DNA from: Amoebidium appalachense
Lineage: Eukaryota > Ichthyosporea
NCBI GenBank assembly: GCA_963693365.1
Contig: CAVNZM010000008.1
Location: 4,464,001-4,528,000, forward strand
Length of the DNA stretch: 64,000 nt
Direction of reading: 5' to 3'
This document shows positions 25,786 through 39,722 of this stretch, piece by piece. The position numbers and the translations under genes were made by a program. Position 1 is the first letter of the stretch. Each line of letters starts with the position of its first letter. The notes beneath the pieces were generated by a model. The model saw nothing but the letters and a program-made list of their open reading frames with translations. It had not been told where the DNA came from and searched no databases.

Positions 25786-28700
25786 AAATACCCGTCATCT
25801 CCATGATGACCCTGACGGAAGTTCTGATGAGGCACAGGGATGAAGTGTGGGTGGGGGCCAGGGTAGAAGGGGGGGTGCATGGGTGGGCCAAAGGCACCCG
25901 CCCTCACGTTTCCGACAACACTCACAGGCATAGGCATAGATGGGTGGAAAGGTAGAAGCCCCGGCAAGCGGTGATTGGGAACAAGCATGTAAAGAACTTT
26001 GCCTGCATGCGGCCCCATGTGGGAACCGGGTGGAAAGTGTGGGTGCATGTGATGCGGTCCGATGGGTATTGGGGGTGAGGGGGTTGCGGAAAGCGAGTGT
26101 GTTTGTGCCTGTGTGTGTGCCTGGTGTTGGTGGTGGTGTTTGTCTGTCGATGTGTCGGAGTAGTAACCCCTCGATGCGCTGGCGCGGTTGGTTCCTTGGG
26201 TGGGGGTGGGTGGGGGTGGTTGCGCGATTATGTCCGATTCGCCGATTTCCAGAATTTCCGTTTCCCATTCTTCATCGTGTGAAGGATCGAATTGTGACTG
26301 CTCGCGCAGAGGGGGTGCATGTAAAGTTGTTAAAGGAGCACGGACGGGCGGTAGGTTGGGCGAACAAGAAACATCGTCTTTAATGGGTGGGGATGGGCGA
26401 AGAGTCACGTGCGCCTGCGGGTAAAATGGACGAGCGTGTACGTTGTATCTTCGTACGTTTGTGTTTGTGTTTTGTTTTGAAGGGAGAGAAGGCGATTTGC
26501 GGTGACTATCTCCGGCGACGGGTGATGGTGTTTTTCGATACACGGGGCTGGCCATGTGCTCTTGATACGCAACCTCAATTTCTTCTGGAGTAGGGAAAGG
26601 AGGCTGCGCATGCACAGGCGACATAGGCATGGGCATGGGTGGAGCGTGAATGTTCTGAAGCCCTGGGACGCCCATAAGCCTCTCTTCGCTCTCGTTAATT
26701 CGCGTAGGGAAACGTGGGCTTGGTCCCAATGCCGGTGAATCCAAGAAGTTGGGTGGGCCGCCGGGGACGGGCGGGGGGGGATGGATACGTCCCGTCAACC
26801 TGCATCACCCACCCAGGGTGGGGGTGGTGGAGAGGTTGGGGATAAGGCGCGTACACGTGCATGTGGTGATGAGGCACGTGTGTGACTGCCGTGTACGTGT
26901 CGTAGTGGGGTGGGGCAACGTGTTCCGGTGTGAGTGGGGGTCGAGGGCGATGCCGCCGCGGTCTGGGGAAGATTGCGGAGGAGATGGGGTCGTTCGCGGG
27001 GAGAACGTCTCCAGCGTATGGAATGCACCTGCAGTGCGAGGGGGGGGCTACCGTTTCGGTGTTGGCCACGACGACGAAGGGGTGATGGGTGAATGAAAGG
27101 TGGCCCTTCATGGTGTGTGGAGTGTGGGCTGGTTGAATGGTTGGGTGGCGATGGGGTGTGTGTTGGGGGCGCCTCGTGTTGTGGGGAGGAAGGGGACGGA
27201 GCAGTGGTGGTGGTGGTGGTGGCGGCGGCGGCGGTGGTACCCATGGTTGCAACTGGCAGTGATGGAGACTGGGAGGAAATGGGAGGGACACAGTGAATTG
27301 CAGTTAGTTTTGAAGAAGATCCGTCGGTTTGCCCTACCACTTTGCCGGCGTCGACAGCAGTGATCGAGGTTGTATCCCCATGGGCTACAGCAGGGCCAAC
27401 TGAGGCCACCTTACCCTTCCCTTCCGTGGTGGTGTTTGTGTTCACCTGCCCCAGCGCCATCCCTTCACCGCTTCTGTCTTTTTTTCCGTCCCCATTGCGC
27501 CTGTTGCTTTCGCATCCACACCGCTCCTTCATCTTTTCTTCCACGCTTAGAATAAACGCACCCACATCCGTCACATTCGCCCTCGTCCCCTCCAGTCCCG
27601 TTTTATCACCACTTTCCACCTTCCCGCCCGCATCGCTAACGGTCCCCATCGTTCCGCCTCCTGTTTTCATCTCATCTCCACATCCCGCCGACACGACACT
27701 CGTGGCAGTATCTGTTACAGGTTTTGGTTTTGGGGTTGTGATGAGGGGTGGACGTGGGACGATTGGAAGCGACGCCTTGATAATGGTGGCGCTGCTAGTC
27801 TTGCAAGTGGTGGAGAGAGAGGGTGTGGCGTTGGAAGGGTGGGTGTGGGTGTTAGAGGCGTTGCGCGGTGTGTTGATGGGGGTGATGGTGGTGGTTGTCG
27901 TTTTGTTTTTGGCGGTTGTGGCAGCGGTGGCGGTGGCGGCACCGGGAGAATTGGCAGTGTTGGCAGGTGCTGCGGTAGCCGGGGTGTTCCTGTTGTGATG
28001 GGGCTTGTTGTTCGCGGCGTTGGCTTTGATCGTGGTGGAGACAGGTGTGGCGGGAACACCAGGGGTGGTGGTCTTGCTGTGGTTGGGACTGGGAATGGTG
28101 GTGGTGGGTACGTGGGTAGCAGGGCTGGATTTGGTAGATACGGTAATATCGTTGCCTTTGCTGTTGCTCCTGCCATTGCCGACTCTGTTGTCCACACTGT
28201 CGTTGTTGTTGTTGTTGCTCGCCGCGTTGCCTGAAACATTGGCCCTGCCAGCCCCAGAAACATTGGCACGAGGTGCGGTAATGTTCACCCCTTGTTCCTC
28301 CCCGTTTGCAGGTGCCTTTATGGGCGGTGGGGATGGGGGAAGAGTAACAATCGGCTGCGTGACTGTTGCCTTCTTTTGTGAATTAGCCCGGGTTTCCTCT
28401 TGGGTGTTGTTGTTTGCGTTGGTCATGGGCACGGTCGTTACGACAACCGGCTGGCTCTGTTCAACCCCACTAACCCCATGTTGTTTTTTCCCCTTGCCCC
28501 TTCCTTCTCCGTTCCTCACCTCGACCGCTCCTCCATCCATCTCCTCCGTTTTTGCACTCACCCCCTTTGCATCCTCACCCACGATCGAATTCTGTAGTTG
28601 TTCCAACGGGGACATGGTGGAAATGGAGCCAGAGACGTTAACGTCTTCACTCTCATCCCTGCTGTTTCCCACTCGACAAACAGAATCATCGCGAGGTGTT

Positions 28701-29335
28701 TCGTCCGGTCGCGCAACAGCCGCGCTAGTAGAAACCGTAAGGGTTGTCTGTGCGGATGTAGTAGCGGTAATGTCTGCGCGAGTTGTTGCAAGGGAAGGAA
28801 ACGAAGATTCGTCTGATATGGATGGCAGCCGCTCAACGGGGATCTTGGTGGGTAGGTGTGTGTTTGTAGGTTCTGCGGGCCCCGTTGTTGCTTGGGTAGT
28901 CTTGCGTGGTTGCTGTTGAGGGGCTTTGTGCATGATTGCCGTGCGGTAGGAGAGAGGGCGTATGGTGGGTGCCGTTGCCTGCGCGGGTGTTGAGGTCGAA
29001 GGAGTTGGTGCAGGGGTAGGTGTCGATGTCGTGGGTTTGGTGGGCGGGTTGGGCGGTTCGGCCGGCTTGGGGGTTGAGTTTGGTGGATGTGGTGTGATGG
29101 ATTGTGGCAACGCTGTTTTCTGCTGATTTGTTAAAAGGTTGGGTGTTAGTGGAACGGGGAATCTTCGGTTGGGTTTTAGTGGGACTGACCATCCTAAAGA
29201 TCCGTCTGTCAATATAATACATAGCCCCTGGCCAGGTACACCCCCAATCAGGTTTGTCCACAAGACGATAAAACAATTATGTGCTGATATGACAGAAGAA
29301 CAGTCTGACGTTTTCTTACTGACCTCGGCATAGAG

Positions 29336-29368
<33 letters not shown>

Positions 29369-29376
29369 TTCCCCAG

Positions 29377-29426
<50 letters not shown>

Positions 29427-30311
29427 CCCCCCTCCAAACACACACACACACATTACCACCGCCACACCACCTTGTGCCCTACCCTCGGGAAGACTTATGA
29501 GTCTTATCACCGTACTCCTGCCCAGCACCCCCTACATGCCAATGCCTAAATATATATCATGCATGTGACGGATATTCCTACTTTTTTATTGTTTTATTGA
29601 AATATATATCTATAAATTTAAAGTTAAGTTCTCGAGCCGCAAGAAAACCAGGATTGTTCAAAAGTGAAAAGGACCAGGGAGTGTGTGTGGGTGTGTATGA
29701 ATGTCGTACGTGCCATGTTTGTTTGTGGTGGCTATCATGGTGATAGACGGGAGGGTGTTGTTTGTGTGTGAGTGTGTGTGAGTGTGTGTGAGCGAGTTTG
29801 TGTGTGTGCGCGCGTGCGCATGCGCGTGCGTGTGTGTGTGTTGAAAAAGAGTGTTAAGGTGTATATTTGTGCACGCACGTGTGTGCATACATGTGTGTTC
29901 TTTGGAAGATAGGGTGTATGGGGTGTGCTCTGTGTATTGTGTGCGCCAGTGTGTGCGTGCGTGTTTGTACATGTGTGTTCATGTGAGAGCAAGAGGTGCA
30001 TACCGAAGCAGGTGCAGGCATGGGGGTTGGGGCCGGGGCCGTAGCTGCCCTTGGCGGAGGTTTGGGGACCTTCTCGGGTGCCGCAGGTGGTTGGGTGGTG
30101 GGTGCCTGGGTGTGCGACATAAGTACGTGGCTGCTTTAAGCATTCAATTTATAACCAAAAAATGAATTCGGGTCAATCATCCCCTCCAAAAATGCAATCG
30201 AATCAATCATCCCCCCCCCCCCCCCCCCCCCCCTTCCCCCCACCATCATATTATCATACCAACCCAAAACACAGTGCTTGATATTTACATGCATGCTTGT
30301 GGATGTGGGGT

Positions 30312-30342
<31 letters not shown>

Positions 30343-30389
30343 GGGGGAGGGAGGGAGAGGGGGGAGGGGGGAGGGAACCCCTACCCCTA

Positions 30390-30426
<37 letters not shown>

Positions 30427-31446
30427 ACCCTCCACCCCCTTTTCCCCAACCACCACCACTACCACCACCACCATCACCACCACACCCATACACACCGCCA
30501 CCACGGCAACCACACAAAGCACAATGTTTGACATTAACATGCACCCTTGTTGGTGTGTGGGAGGGGGGGGGGGGGGGGGGGGGGGGGGAGGGGGGGGGCT
30601 ACCTGACTTGGGGCAACCACGGGTGTGGGAAGGAGACCCTTGCCTGGGGTCCGGACGTGTTGCAAGGGCACATGCGGACCCTCCGTCGGGGGAGCAGGTT
30701 TCTGAAATGGGCCAATCAGTGTGTTGTATTTGGCAAAAAAAAAAAAAAAAAAAAGATCATCCCAGAGATATTGCAACAAAGAGGAAGAAGCCATGGTGAA
30801 TCGATTGTGTTTTCAAAGCCCTTGTGCTCTCACCACGAAGGGAGGATGTGTGTGACCGACCAAACATAGCCACTCACACACCACACTCAAACACAAGTAC
30901 GAGTGACTGTGTACATGGGTACCCACAGATCCTTAGGACCCCCCTCCCCCACGGGCGTGCGTGCATGCATGTGTGTAGGTGTGTATTTATGTGTCTGTGT
31001 ATGTGTGTGTGTGTGTGTGTGTGTAACTGAGAGTGTGCGTAAAAACCAAAAAAAAAGCCGGAATATGCGTGGGAGGGCCCATGTGCGTATTATTCTCAGA
31101 TAGAGGGTTTTCCAGGCTGACAACACTCAGTCACTCACCATATCTGCTGGTCTTGCCGCCTGCTTAAACAGACCACCAAAGTCCATCTTAATGCCCTCTG
31201 CACTCACACAACCCTCATCCCGTCTCTCCGTCTCCCACGCTGGAGGTTCCCCAAGTTCATTTTCTTAAGCGGGGATGAAGAAATGACACATTGTTAGCAG
31301 CAACACAAACACACAAATCATACCTTATTAAATTCTCTTCCACTACAGTCTGTGTTGGTCACTGACCCCCCCCCCCCCCCCCCCCCCCTGCGTCCTCCCC
31401 TGCTTTGTCCATCTAGCCTGCTAAACCGACTTTACCCCCTCCCCCC

Positions 31447-31484
<38 letters not shown>

Positions 31485-31659
31485 GGAGCAACTCTCGCCT
31501 GGAGCCCATACGTTAAAAGTTCACATAGTAGCAACTCTAAACAAAAGCACGTTTTCCGGATTCCACCCACAGTACCTTAAATCTCGAGCACACACGGACA
31601 CACACCCAACCCCCTTTGTCATTTTCCCGTCCTATTCGAGCTTTACAGCACGGCGCTTA

Positions 31660-31691
<32 letters not shown>

Positions 31692-31948
31692 TTCCTTCCC
31701 CCCCAAATACATACACACACACACACACACTAAACAGAACACCGTGTATAGCAATTTTCTATTTGAAATCATATATAGTAATTTTCTCTTTGGAGTTTGC
31801 ACCTTAATCGTTTTTTTTAGTGTAAATCTACATACCATTCTTGAGCAGGACAAGACGGTGGAGCATGGGCACATTGCAGGTGGGATCCAGGTATCCGTCC
31901 GTGTCTGAGAATCCACAACACGTGAGTACAAACTCCTTGGCCCTCAAA

Positions 31949-32023
<75 letters not shown>

Positions 32024-32214
32024 CGTGCGTGTGTGTGCACGCGCGCATGTGTGTGTGCACCTTGGCACGTCTGTGCGTGTTTTTGAGTATTTTTTGGGAA
32101 GGTGGGGGAAGAGGGGTGGGGGGAAGGAGGGGGGGGGGGGGGGGGGGGGGTGCGGGAGGTGCTTCTACACACAACCAATTAAGAACAAAAAGGTTGGAAA
32201 ACACACACATGTGT

Positions 32215-32245
<31 letters not shown>

Positions 32246-32974
32246 GTTGTTTGTTTGGGGGAGGGGAGGGGGGGGGGGGGGGGTACAAAGTGACATGCAC
32301 ACACGGATTCACAGACCCTGTGCCACAAGGGGCGGGATTAGAGGTGGGGTTGGGGGGGGGGGGGGGGGGGGGGGGGGAGGAGGGTAGTGGGGGGAAGAGG
32401 CCGTGAGTGTCATCCAAACACGGGCCCACAGAGGTACACGAAAGGGAAGGGGGAAGGCGTGGGAGTGGGGGGTGGAGAAAGGGGTGTTTATATGCATTAC
32501 AGAGTACGAGGATTACATTCACGACGGAAACTCAAAGCAGACTCCGCGAAGCACACAACACTGAGTATGTATCAAGGAACAAACTCTATACCTGCAAGAA
32601 AAGCCTCTATCAACGTGGATGCCACGTCGATACGGGGGTATGCAAGCTGGATGGCGGCATCGTAAAAAGCTTCACACTGTACACCATAAAGAGGTGTAGG
32701 CCACCAATTCATCAAAGCCTCTGCATACTCTGAAGCGGAATAGGTGCGTTAGAGCGAGTTTCTTTTTGGCCGATTTATTGTCGTCCCTTCTTGGTCCTCA
32801 GGTCGGGCCAAATGCTGTTTGATGCGCATCAAGCCAATCATATTGCATATGTCTCATTGGGGTCTGACTCGACCCGATACCGAAAAACCCCCCTTTTTTA
32901 TTTATGGGTGTGCATATGGCGTAAGGCAATGCACTGTGGAATAGCAGAACACACACACACACACACATACACAC

Positions 32975-33036
<62 letters not shown>

Positions 33037-33988
33037 TACTGTACTTGCATACACATGTGTAGTGAGTGTGCGGTAGGGATTATGGGGGCTTAGCTGCACA
33101 ATGCAAATACCAAATGCATTCAGAAAAAGGGTAGACCGGTGAACAAACCCTCCAGGTATATTTAACACGCTCCTCACAACAAGCACTTGGAAGAAATGCA
33201 AAGAAGTAGTGGAAGAGAACGTGCAGGAGGTATAAGCAGGGAAGGGGGAGGGGAGGGGGGGGGGGGGGGGGGGGAAGAGGGCAAAAGGCAAAGAAATTGT
33301 GTGAGCAAAATGAAGACCTATTGAGCGGAAAGTGCCGCAAACACATTTTACGAGTAATACCTTCACGCTTGTCATAAAGCAAGAAAAGAGTAACCTTGTT
33401 CAACCTAGGAGAAAACAACCTCTATCACATTCTAGAAACTCGATACACATACCTTCGAGGATGTTAATCCGTTGCACACTGTTCTCCGGCAGAGTGAACT
33501 CGTTCACCGCAGCAACCTGGGGCCAACACGTCAGAAACTTAAACCAAAACAAAAGCGAGCTCTGTAAACACCCAACAGAAAGCAGAGGGGCTTCAGAACC
33601 ATGCAGCTCTAAAAAAAGCAAAAGCCTGATATGTAATAGAGCAGGGCAATTGCTTCCTTTGCTACCGTTTAAGGTTGTTTAAGCATGAGAGACACCATGT
33701 TTAAAATGATATTGAAAAAATCACGTAACCCACTGTTGATCATATCCAACGGACCAGGAAAGGGAGATAGTAAGAGGGAGGGAGACGGGGAGGAAGGGGG
33801 ATAAGAGAAAGGGGAGAAGGGAGAGGTTAGGGGGGAAAGGGAGGGCGGGATGGACGGAGGGGGGGGGGGAGGGGGGGGGGGGGGGGGGAGAGAAGGAGTG
33901 ATTCGAGGATACTTTTAATACGTACCTTTTTAAAGACAGCGACATAGTGCAGAAAGTGACCCTGATAATCGACATTTGATATCACCAT
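25620..33988 (-). CDS. Large unrecognised protein with Pro/Thr/Ser-rich C-terminal two thirds or more
   Basis: Eight minus-strand exons. The first seven join in perfect phase: 33988-33926 (starts MVISNVDYQGHFLHYVAVFK), 33516-33453, 32729-32592, 31904-31836, 31263-31139, 30701-30603 and 30105-30004. Together they give about 220 residues: a folded, Trp/Tyr-containing head (LPENSVQRINILEEY, ALMNWWPTPLYG, YLDPTCNVPMLHRLVLLKN) followed by Pro-rich linkers. The eighth region, 29323 down to 25620, is about 1,200 codons of disordered Thr/Pro/Asn/Ala sequence, then His/Pro-rich sequence with acidic patches (DEEWETEILEIGESD). It is open in three successive frames with changes near 27.05-27.2 kb and near the run at 26770-26779. 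Its acceptor (gccgag) at 29324 is weak. Translation either ends at 25620 after a poly-Pro run or splices at 25792. I do not recognise the family; the architecture (small folded head, long disordered tail) resembles RNA-granule or scaffolding proteins. Confidence 0.6.
25728..25783. repeat. Poly(G) run, about 56 bases
   Basis: Uninterrupted G run reading as poly-Pro on the minus strand at the end of the large gene. Confidence 0.95.
29336..29432. repeat. Near-continuous poly(C), about 97 bases
   Basis: C run interrupted by ttccccag and single G. It forms the intron side of the weak acceptor at 29324 on the minus strand. Confidence 0.9.
32978..33017. repeat. (TA)n microsatellite
   Basis: About 40 bp of TA repeat flanked by (CA)n on both sides, within an intron of the large minus-strand gene. 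Confidence 0.9.
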
Positions 33989-34295
33989 TTTGCCGTTGAG
34001 AGAAAAGCAGTCTCATTGCTGTGTATTCAACAGTCGTTATATTCATTAGCTACAGGGCCACGAGGAGGGCGAAAGGAAAGAGGAGGGGGCAAAATCCGTA
34101 AAATAGCCCCAGTGACCTGGGTGAGAAAAGGGAGAACATAAACGAGGTACATGAACCCTAGCTATGTGTGAGGTTCAAAAATAGGAGCCCGTGGAGAATG
34201 AAAGGCCTAGAGAGTCTATCAGTAAGCCCCCCCTCCTCCCCCCCTCCCCCCCCTTCCACAACCCTCACATTCACACACACACACACACACACACC

Positions 34296-34360
<65 letters not shown>

Positions 34361-35724
34361 CCCCCCCCCCCTCCCCACCCCCTCCGCCCCTCCCTCCGTG
34401 CTGCCTCTCCTTCCCCCCCCCCTCCCCCAGCACACAAACACGTGCTACCACCATCATCATTACTATCACCACCACCGCCGCGTCTCCTTCAAAATAAGCA
34501 ACATCTGCCCAACACCCTGGCCCTACTAGCCCCAAAGCCCAGACCTAAAAGTTGAAAGAAAGAAATACTCACGTTTTTTCCGCAGTTCTTTCCGTCTTGT
34601 TCGCGCAAGGGCATAGTCGCATAAAAGGCTTAGATAAGAAGCAAAGGGAGTGGCAGGGGCTGATGCGGGGAGAGAAGATCGAGCCTCCGGGGAGGGGAGG
34701 AGAGGGGGGGAGGGGGGGAGAAAAAGGATGGAAAGGGGGGAAGGAGGGGGAGGGGGAGGGGGGGGGGGAGAAGGGGAAGGAACCGTTGCCTAGGCTTGGA
34801 GTTTCCTTGCGAATCCCATGTTTGCGTTGCCTCCCCACCCGCCTTTTGATGGAGATGCCCACTAAAAGTCGTGAGAACAACGCCACAGCAATACCCCCCG
34901 AGAAAGCTAATCATACGTAAGAAACTCAGAGGAAGCGCGATCTTGCTCCGAGGTTGTCACAAGCACATAAAAATGCAACCACGAAATCGTTGATGGACTG
35001 ACACAGCACAGAGCGAAAAATTGTCTTGAAAGCTAACGCGCCTTTAAAACCTTAATAGGACTCCCATAAAAACAAAGAGCATGATCGTCCAACAAGTAGG
35101 GGAAAAAACGTTTAACAAGCCTTTTTTCCTTTTTGGAGGCAGACACAGAACGTATTGAAAAAAAGTTTAAAAAGGTCTGTGTAAACGCGAGTGATCGCGG
35201 GTGACGCAATCAAAAATGGCGCCAAAAACGGTGCCGTTTTATCCAATTAGATCCAACCTGACTGATTGCGCAAACACTCGGGAAGGCTCAGTTCCGCACG
35301 AATATTCGCGTAATACTCTAAGACTGTTGATGGTGACGTCACGTATACAAACGAATATTCGCGCATTTAGTCTAACATGAGAATCCCATAGAATGACGCA
35401 ATGGAAGGCTTCCTGAAAGGGGTGTAGTCTACCTTGAGTGGCTCACCCTCTCACCAAAAAAGAAAACGATAGTACTAAAGTAAATGATTAGTAGGAGCAT
35501 TAGGCTAGAGCTGTGAAAGGAATGATTGAGAATTAACGTCAAAAAAAAGGTTAATACGAGGGTTTTAGTAGTTGAAGAGAATAAGTTTCAATGAACACTA
35601 CAGCTTTCCTTTTCTAACTGGTGGCACCTGACTGCGACCTCTCCAAACATCGCTTTTTTTCATCCATTGCAAGCGAGATTACATCCTCACGGACTTGTAG
35701 GTTTCAATAGTATAACTGGGTAGA
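33989..35724. promoter_or_regulatory. Divergent intergenic region between the large minus gene and the SDS3-like gene
   Basis: Left part (34200-34500) is (CA)n, (CT)n and C runs, then G-rich to about 34770. From 34790 to 35724 the sequence is unique and free of microsatellites. It contains TGACGTCA at 35334-35341 flanked by two identical 13-mers acgaatattcgcg at 35298-35310 and 35351-35363, each holding the palindrome CGAATATTCG. An alternative first exon of the SDS3-like gene may lie at 34849-34916. Confidence 0.45.
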
Positions 35725-37720
35725 ATGAGGAGGGAGCCAGAGGATGAAAACTCAGAAACAGAGGAGGACGAGCCACAGAACCAAGATGGTGCAGGGGAGG
35801 AGGAGGAGGAGGATGCGATGGATGTCGTTGCGTTCCAGGACTTGAAGAAGATAACGTACGAGGAGACACTGAAGAGAATAGAGCAGGAAATAGCAGAGCT
35901 ACAGCAGGTAATTGGTTGACTTATTGTATTTATTGTTGAAGATTAATCAGCTGTTTATTTATTTTTGTATTTGTTTTTTCCAAGTTGCGGTGTCAGAGAA
36001 GAGTTGAATTGATGTAGGCGTTATTCTTTCACTTATTCGTTTATTTGAGCGTTTGTTCTTATGTTTTTATTGGTCTAGGGAGGGAAGGGGGGGGGGGGGT
36101 TGGAGGGGCTGTCCCCAGAGTACGATCTCAATAGCTTTGCGTAATGGGCTGTGTTTGCTTGGGTTATATTGTTCCATCGTAAACTGCAGGAGATAAATGC
36201 AACATTTTGGGTACCACTTGGCAGGAGCGCGTGTAGGTGCGTCGTGAAGTTTGCTCTCAGGCATCTCCAGTTGCTTTGTACACAATCCACTGTTCCCTTA
36301 ATTGCTTGCGCTTTCCCGGGGCTAAGGTGGGCAGAGGGGAGGTGAGAGTATGTATATGTGTCTGAAAGGAGTGGGAATGATAGACGACTTTACTACTTAT
36401 GGATAAATGCCTTTGCTTGTGCAATGCCCTGCAACTGTGTTCCTGGTATTTTTGGAAACCTCCTGTAGCTGTTGTTGTTGGTGTGTGCCTTTTTTTTTTT
36501 TTTGGTGGGTAAGGGGGGGGGGGGGGGGGGGGGGGGGTTGCTTTTGGTTTGCGGCTTTCTTGTGGTTTCCATTACTATCCTGTTCCTTTATTTCTGTACA
36601 TCCGTCAGCGGTTTACCTGCATGTTGGATGTTGTAGGAGTGTTGGTGGCCACATGAAACGGCCAGCACCACACGTAGCGGTTATGATGACCGTTTTCGGG
36701 AAGTACAACAGGAAGCGGGGTGTTGGACACGTGCCAACTCACCCCCTTTTTTTTTTTTTTTTTTTTTTGGCAAGGTTGCGCTATGGAGCTAGCTCGTCTG
36801 CTCCACATAGACTGTTTTAGGGCAGCTGTACTGTGCATTAGCTATCGGCCGGCTGGTGCTTGAAGTTTTTCTGACCGGGCTATTGATGAACTGGGTTGGA
36901 ACCACTTGGCATGTAATATACAGGATATCCACGCCGTGTTCTTCTCAACTATCCCTCTCCACACTGGCAGGAAACACACGCCGAGTATCTGAAGAAGCTT
37001 GCCGGGCTGGATCAGAAGCGGCAGGACTACATCACGTCGTCCACACTCTTCGGCAAGTACATGCAGGTACTGGCCTCCGAAAAGGAAAAGAAGAGGGGGG
37101 AGAGGGGGAGATGGATTAGGGGTGTGTTTGTGGGGGGGGGGGGGAGGGGGGGAGGGGGGGGGAGGGGGGCACAGAGGGTGCTGCTTGGATGATGACACCC
37201 GGGAAAGGAAGGAAGGGGGAGGGGAGGGTGAGGGTGAGTCTGGATCATGACACTTCGGAAGAAGGGGAGGGGGGGGGGGGGGGAGGGGGGGGGAGTCATA
37301 TGAGCAACTGAGGGGACCGGGATTTTTTTTTTAGCTTTGGGAGGTGATGATGGGGGCCGGGAGGGGGGAGGGGAGAAGGGGGGGGGGGGGTGGGGGGGGG
37401 GGTATTGGAAGAGACGCAGGAACGAGAAATCGCAAAGGATGGTAAAAATGGGTAAGGTGGTTTTGGTCTACTGTTACTTTAATGACAAAGTTTTTTTTCC
37501 TTTTGAGGGGAGGGCAGGGGGAAGGGGGGAAGAGGGGGGATGACTGACACGGAGAATACGTAGGGAATTGAAGCTTATTGCTTTGCAGAGAAGGTGACAA
37601 AGATAAAGGGGTGTGTGTGTATTTTGTGGTTGGGGGTGAAGCATTGGTGGCCTATGTGGCGATTGGGGGCGGCGGCAGTAGGTGGGTGCTGCCGGAGAGG
37701 GTTTGTGTGCACGCGTGTGT

Positions 37721-37775
<55 letters not shown>

Positions 37776-38191
37776 AAGCGATATACAACGGGTTCCTGAT
37801 ATCCATTTTTGGCTCTTAGACTATTAATAAATATTGTGTGGCTTTCACAGTGTGATGATGCAGGGGCCTCTATGGAATTTCTGTTATTGGGGTGACGGTG
37901 TATTGATGGTTGGTATCATGGGTGTGGCAGAGGTTGTTATAGTGTGGTGGCAGATTAAATAGCAGGCAGTCTGCTCCAGATATGCCATAAAGATCGTCGT
38001 GGTTAGGTGGGTGGAAATATCCCTGCTAATCCGGCAGCTCTCTCTTAGAGTCACGGATATGGTGAAGTTTTTTTGCCCTCCTGGCATGTAGGCTTATTTA
38101 GTATCACCCTCAGGACTGTGTCAATGCCCGATACAAGAAGGAAAAGCAAAGTGCAGAGCAGGACCTGCAAAAAGCAAAGGGTATGCTTATT

Positions 38192-38226
<35 letters not shown>

Positions 38227-38252
38227 ACACACACACACACACTTTTTTTTTT

Positions 38253-38292
<40 letters not shown>

Positions 38293-38474
38293 TGTGTGTG
38301 TGTCTGTGTGCTTCCTGCACATTTCTTATGGTGTGCAAGGCTGATTTGATTCTCTGTCAAACTCTGTTTTACCGGTTTACGGCACTGTTAAAATTTAATT
38401 CAGCTTGCCTTTGTTTTTTTCCCCCTCCCTTTTCCTTTTTGCTTCTTAGCTCCCCCCCCCCCCCCCCCCCAAAA

Positions 38475-38517
<43 letters not shown>

Positions 38518-38675
38518 TAATAGCTAGAGGGGAGAAACAGAAAGAAAGGTTGTTTCCTTCACCATCTACCGCATACACTACACCTTTGCTGTTGCATGCC
38601 AGTAGCCGTCCTGTGCTCTTTACCTTGTTTCTTGTTGTGTACTTATCCTTCGTACCCTATTCCGTACTCCCCCCC

Positions 38676-38706
<31 letters not shown>

Positions 38707-38948
38707 AAAGACAAAAAAGAAAAAAGAAAAGGAAAGAAAAGAAAAGAAAAGAAAATGATGCTAAATAGATCAATTATACCACATGCATTCATACTACTCC
38801 CTAACCACATTCATATCTTTTCCCCCCATCTACAAACATTCACACGCACGCACGTACACACACACGCACACACACACACAACACACACACACACACACAC
38901 AACACACACACATGCGCACACACAACACACACACACACACACACAACC

Positions 38949-39016
<68 letters not shown>

Positions 39017-39671
39017 CCCCTCCCCACACATACAACCCCCGCAGACAGCCTCAAGTCCGAAATGATGCAGGCACTACAGGAGCAGAAACGAAGGCTGGAG
39101 GATGAACGAAACAGCAACGACCTGATGGTGAACCCCCTGGACCTGCCCAGGTCCAACCAGCGCAAACTAAGATACAGGCAGAACGAGTCCAAGAATGACG
39201 GAGGTGTGTATGGGTGGTTGTGGGTGGGTAGATGAGTGGGTGGGGTTTTTTTTTTTTTTTTTTTTTTTGGGGGGGGGGGGGGGGGGGGAGGGGGGAGGGC
39301 AGGAGGGGGGAGGGAGGGCCTGGGGAGGGGGGAGGGAGAGAGTGGGGAAGGGGGAGGGGATGTTGGGGGACATGGAGATCGGGGTGAAAGTGGGAAAGGG
39401 GAAGGCGAGAGGGAGGGGGAAGGGGCATGGGGTATAGGGGGGGGGGGGGGGGGGGGGGGGGTTGGCCAGGATTGAAGCTGCATTTTTATCGTGCTATATG
39501 CATGGCTCGAGGGAATGGGTTGGTGTGGATGGGTGAGTTGCAACTCTTGTCGGGTGTGTCATGTGAGTGGCCCTGTTTTCATGCGGGGGGGCATTGTAAG
39601 TGAGGAACTTTTGTGTGAGGGGTGTTTTTTTTTTTTTTTTTTTTTTTTTTCCGTGTGTGTGTGTGTTTTGG

Positions 39672-39722
<51 letters not shown>

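Noticed and set aside
31841-31908. Plus-strand exon reading opposite the minus-strand exon at 31904-31836
   Set aside because: The minus-strand reading joins both neighbouring exons in phase; the plus reading has no partner.
32902-33375. Minus-strand open frame between exons 2 and 3 of the large gene
   Set aside because: Exons 33516-33453 and 32729-32592 join directly in phase with good splice sites; the frame between has no usable donor.
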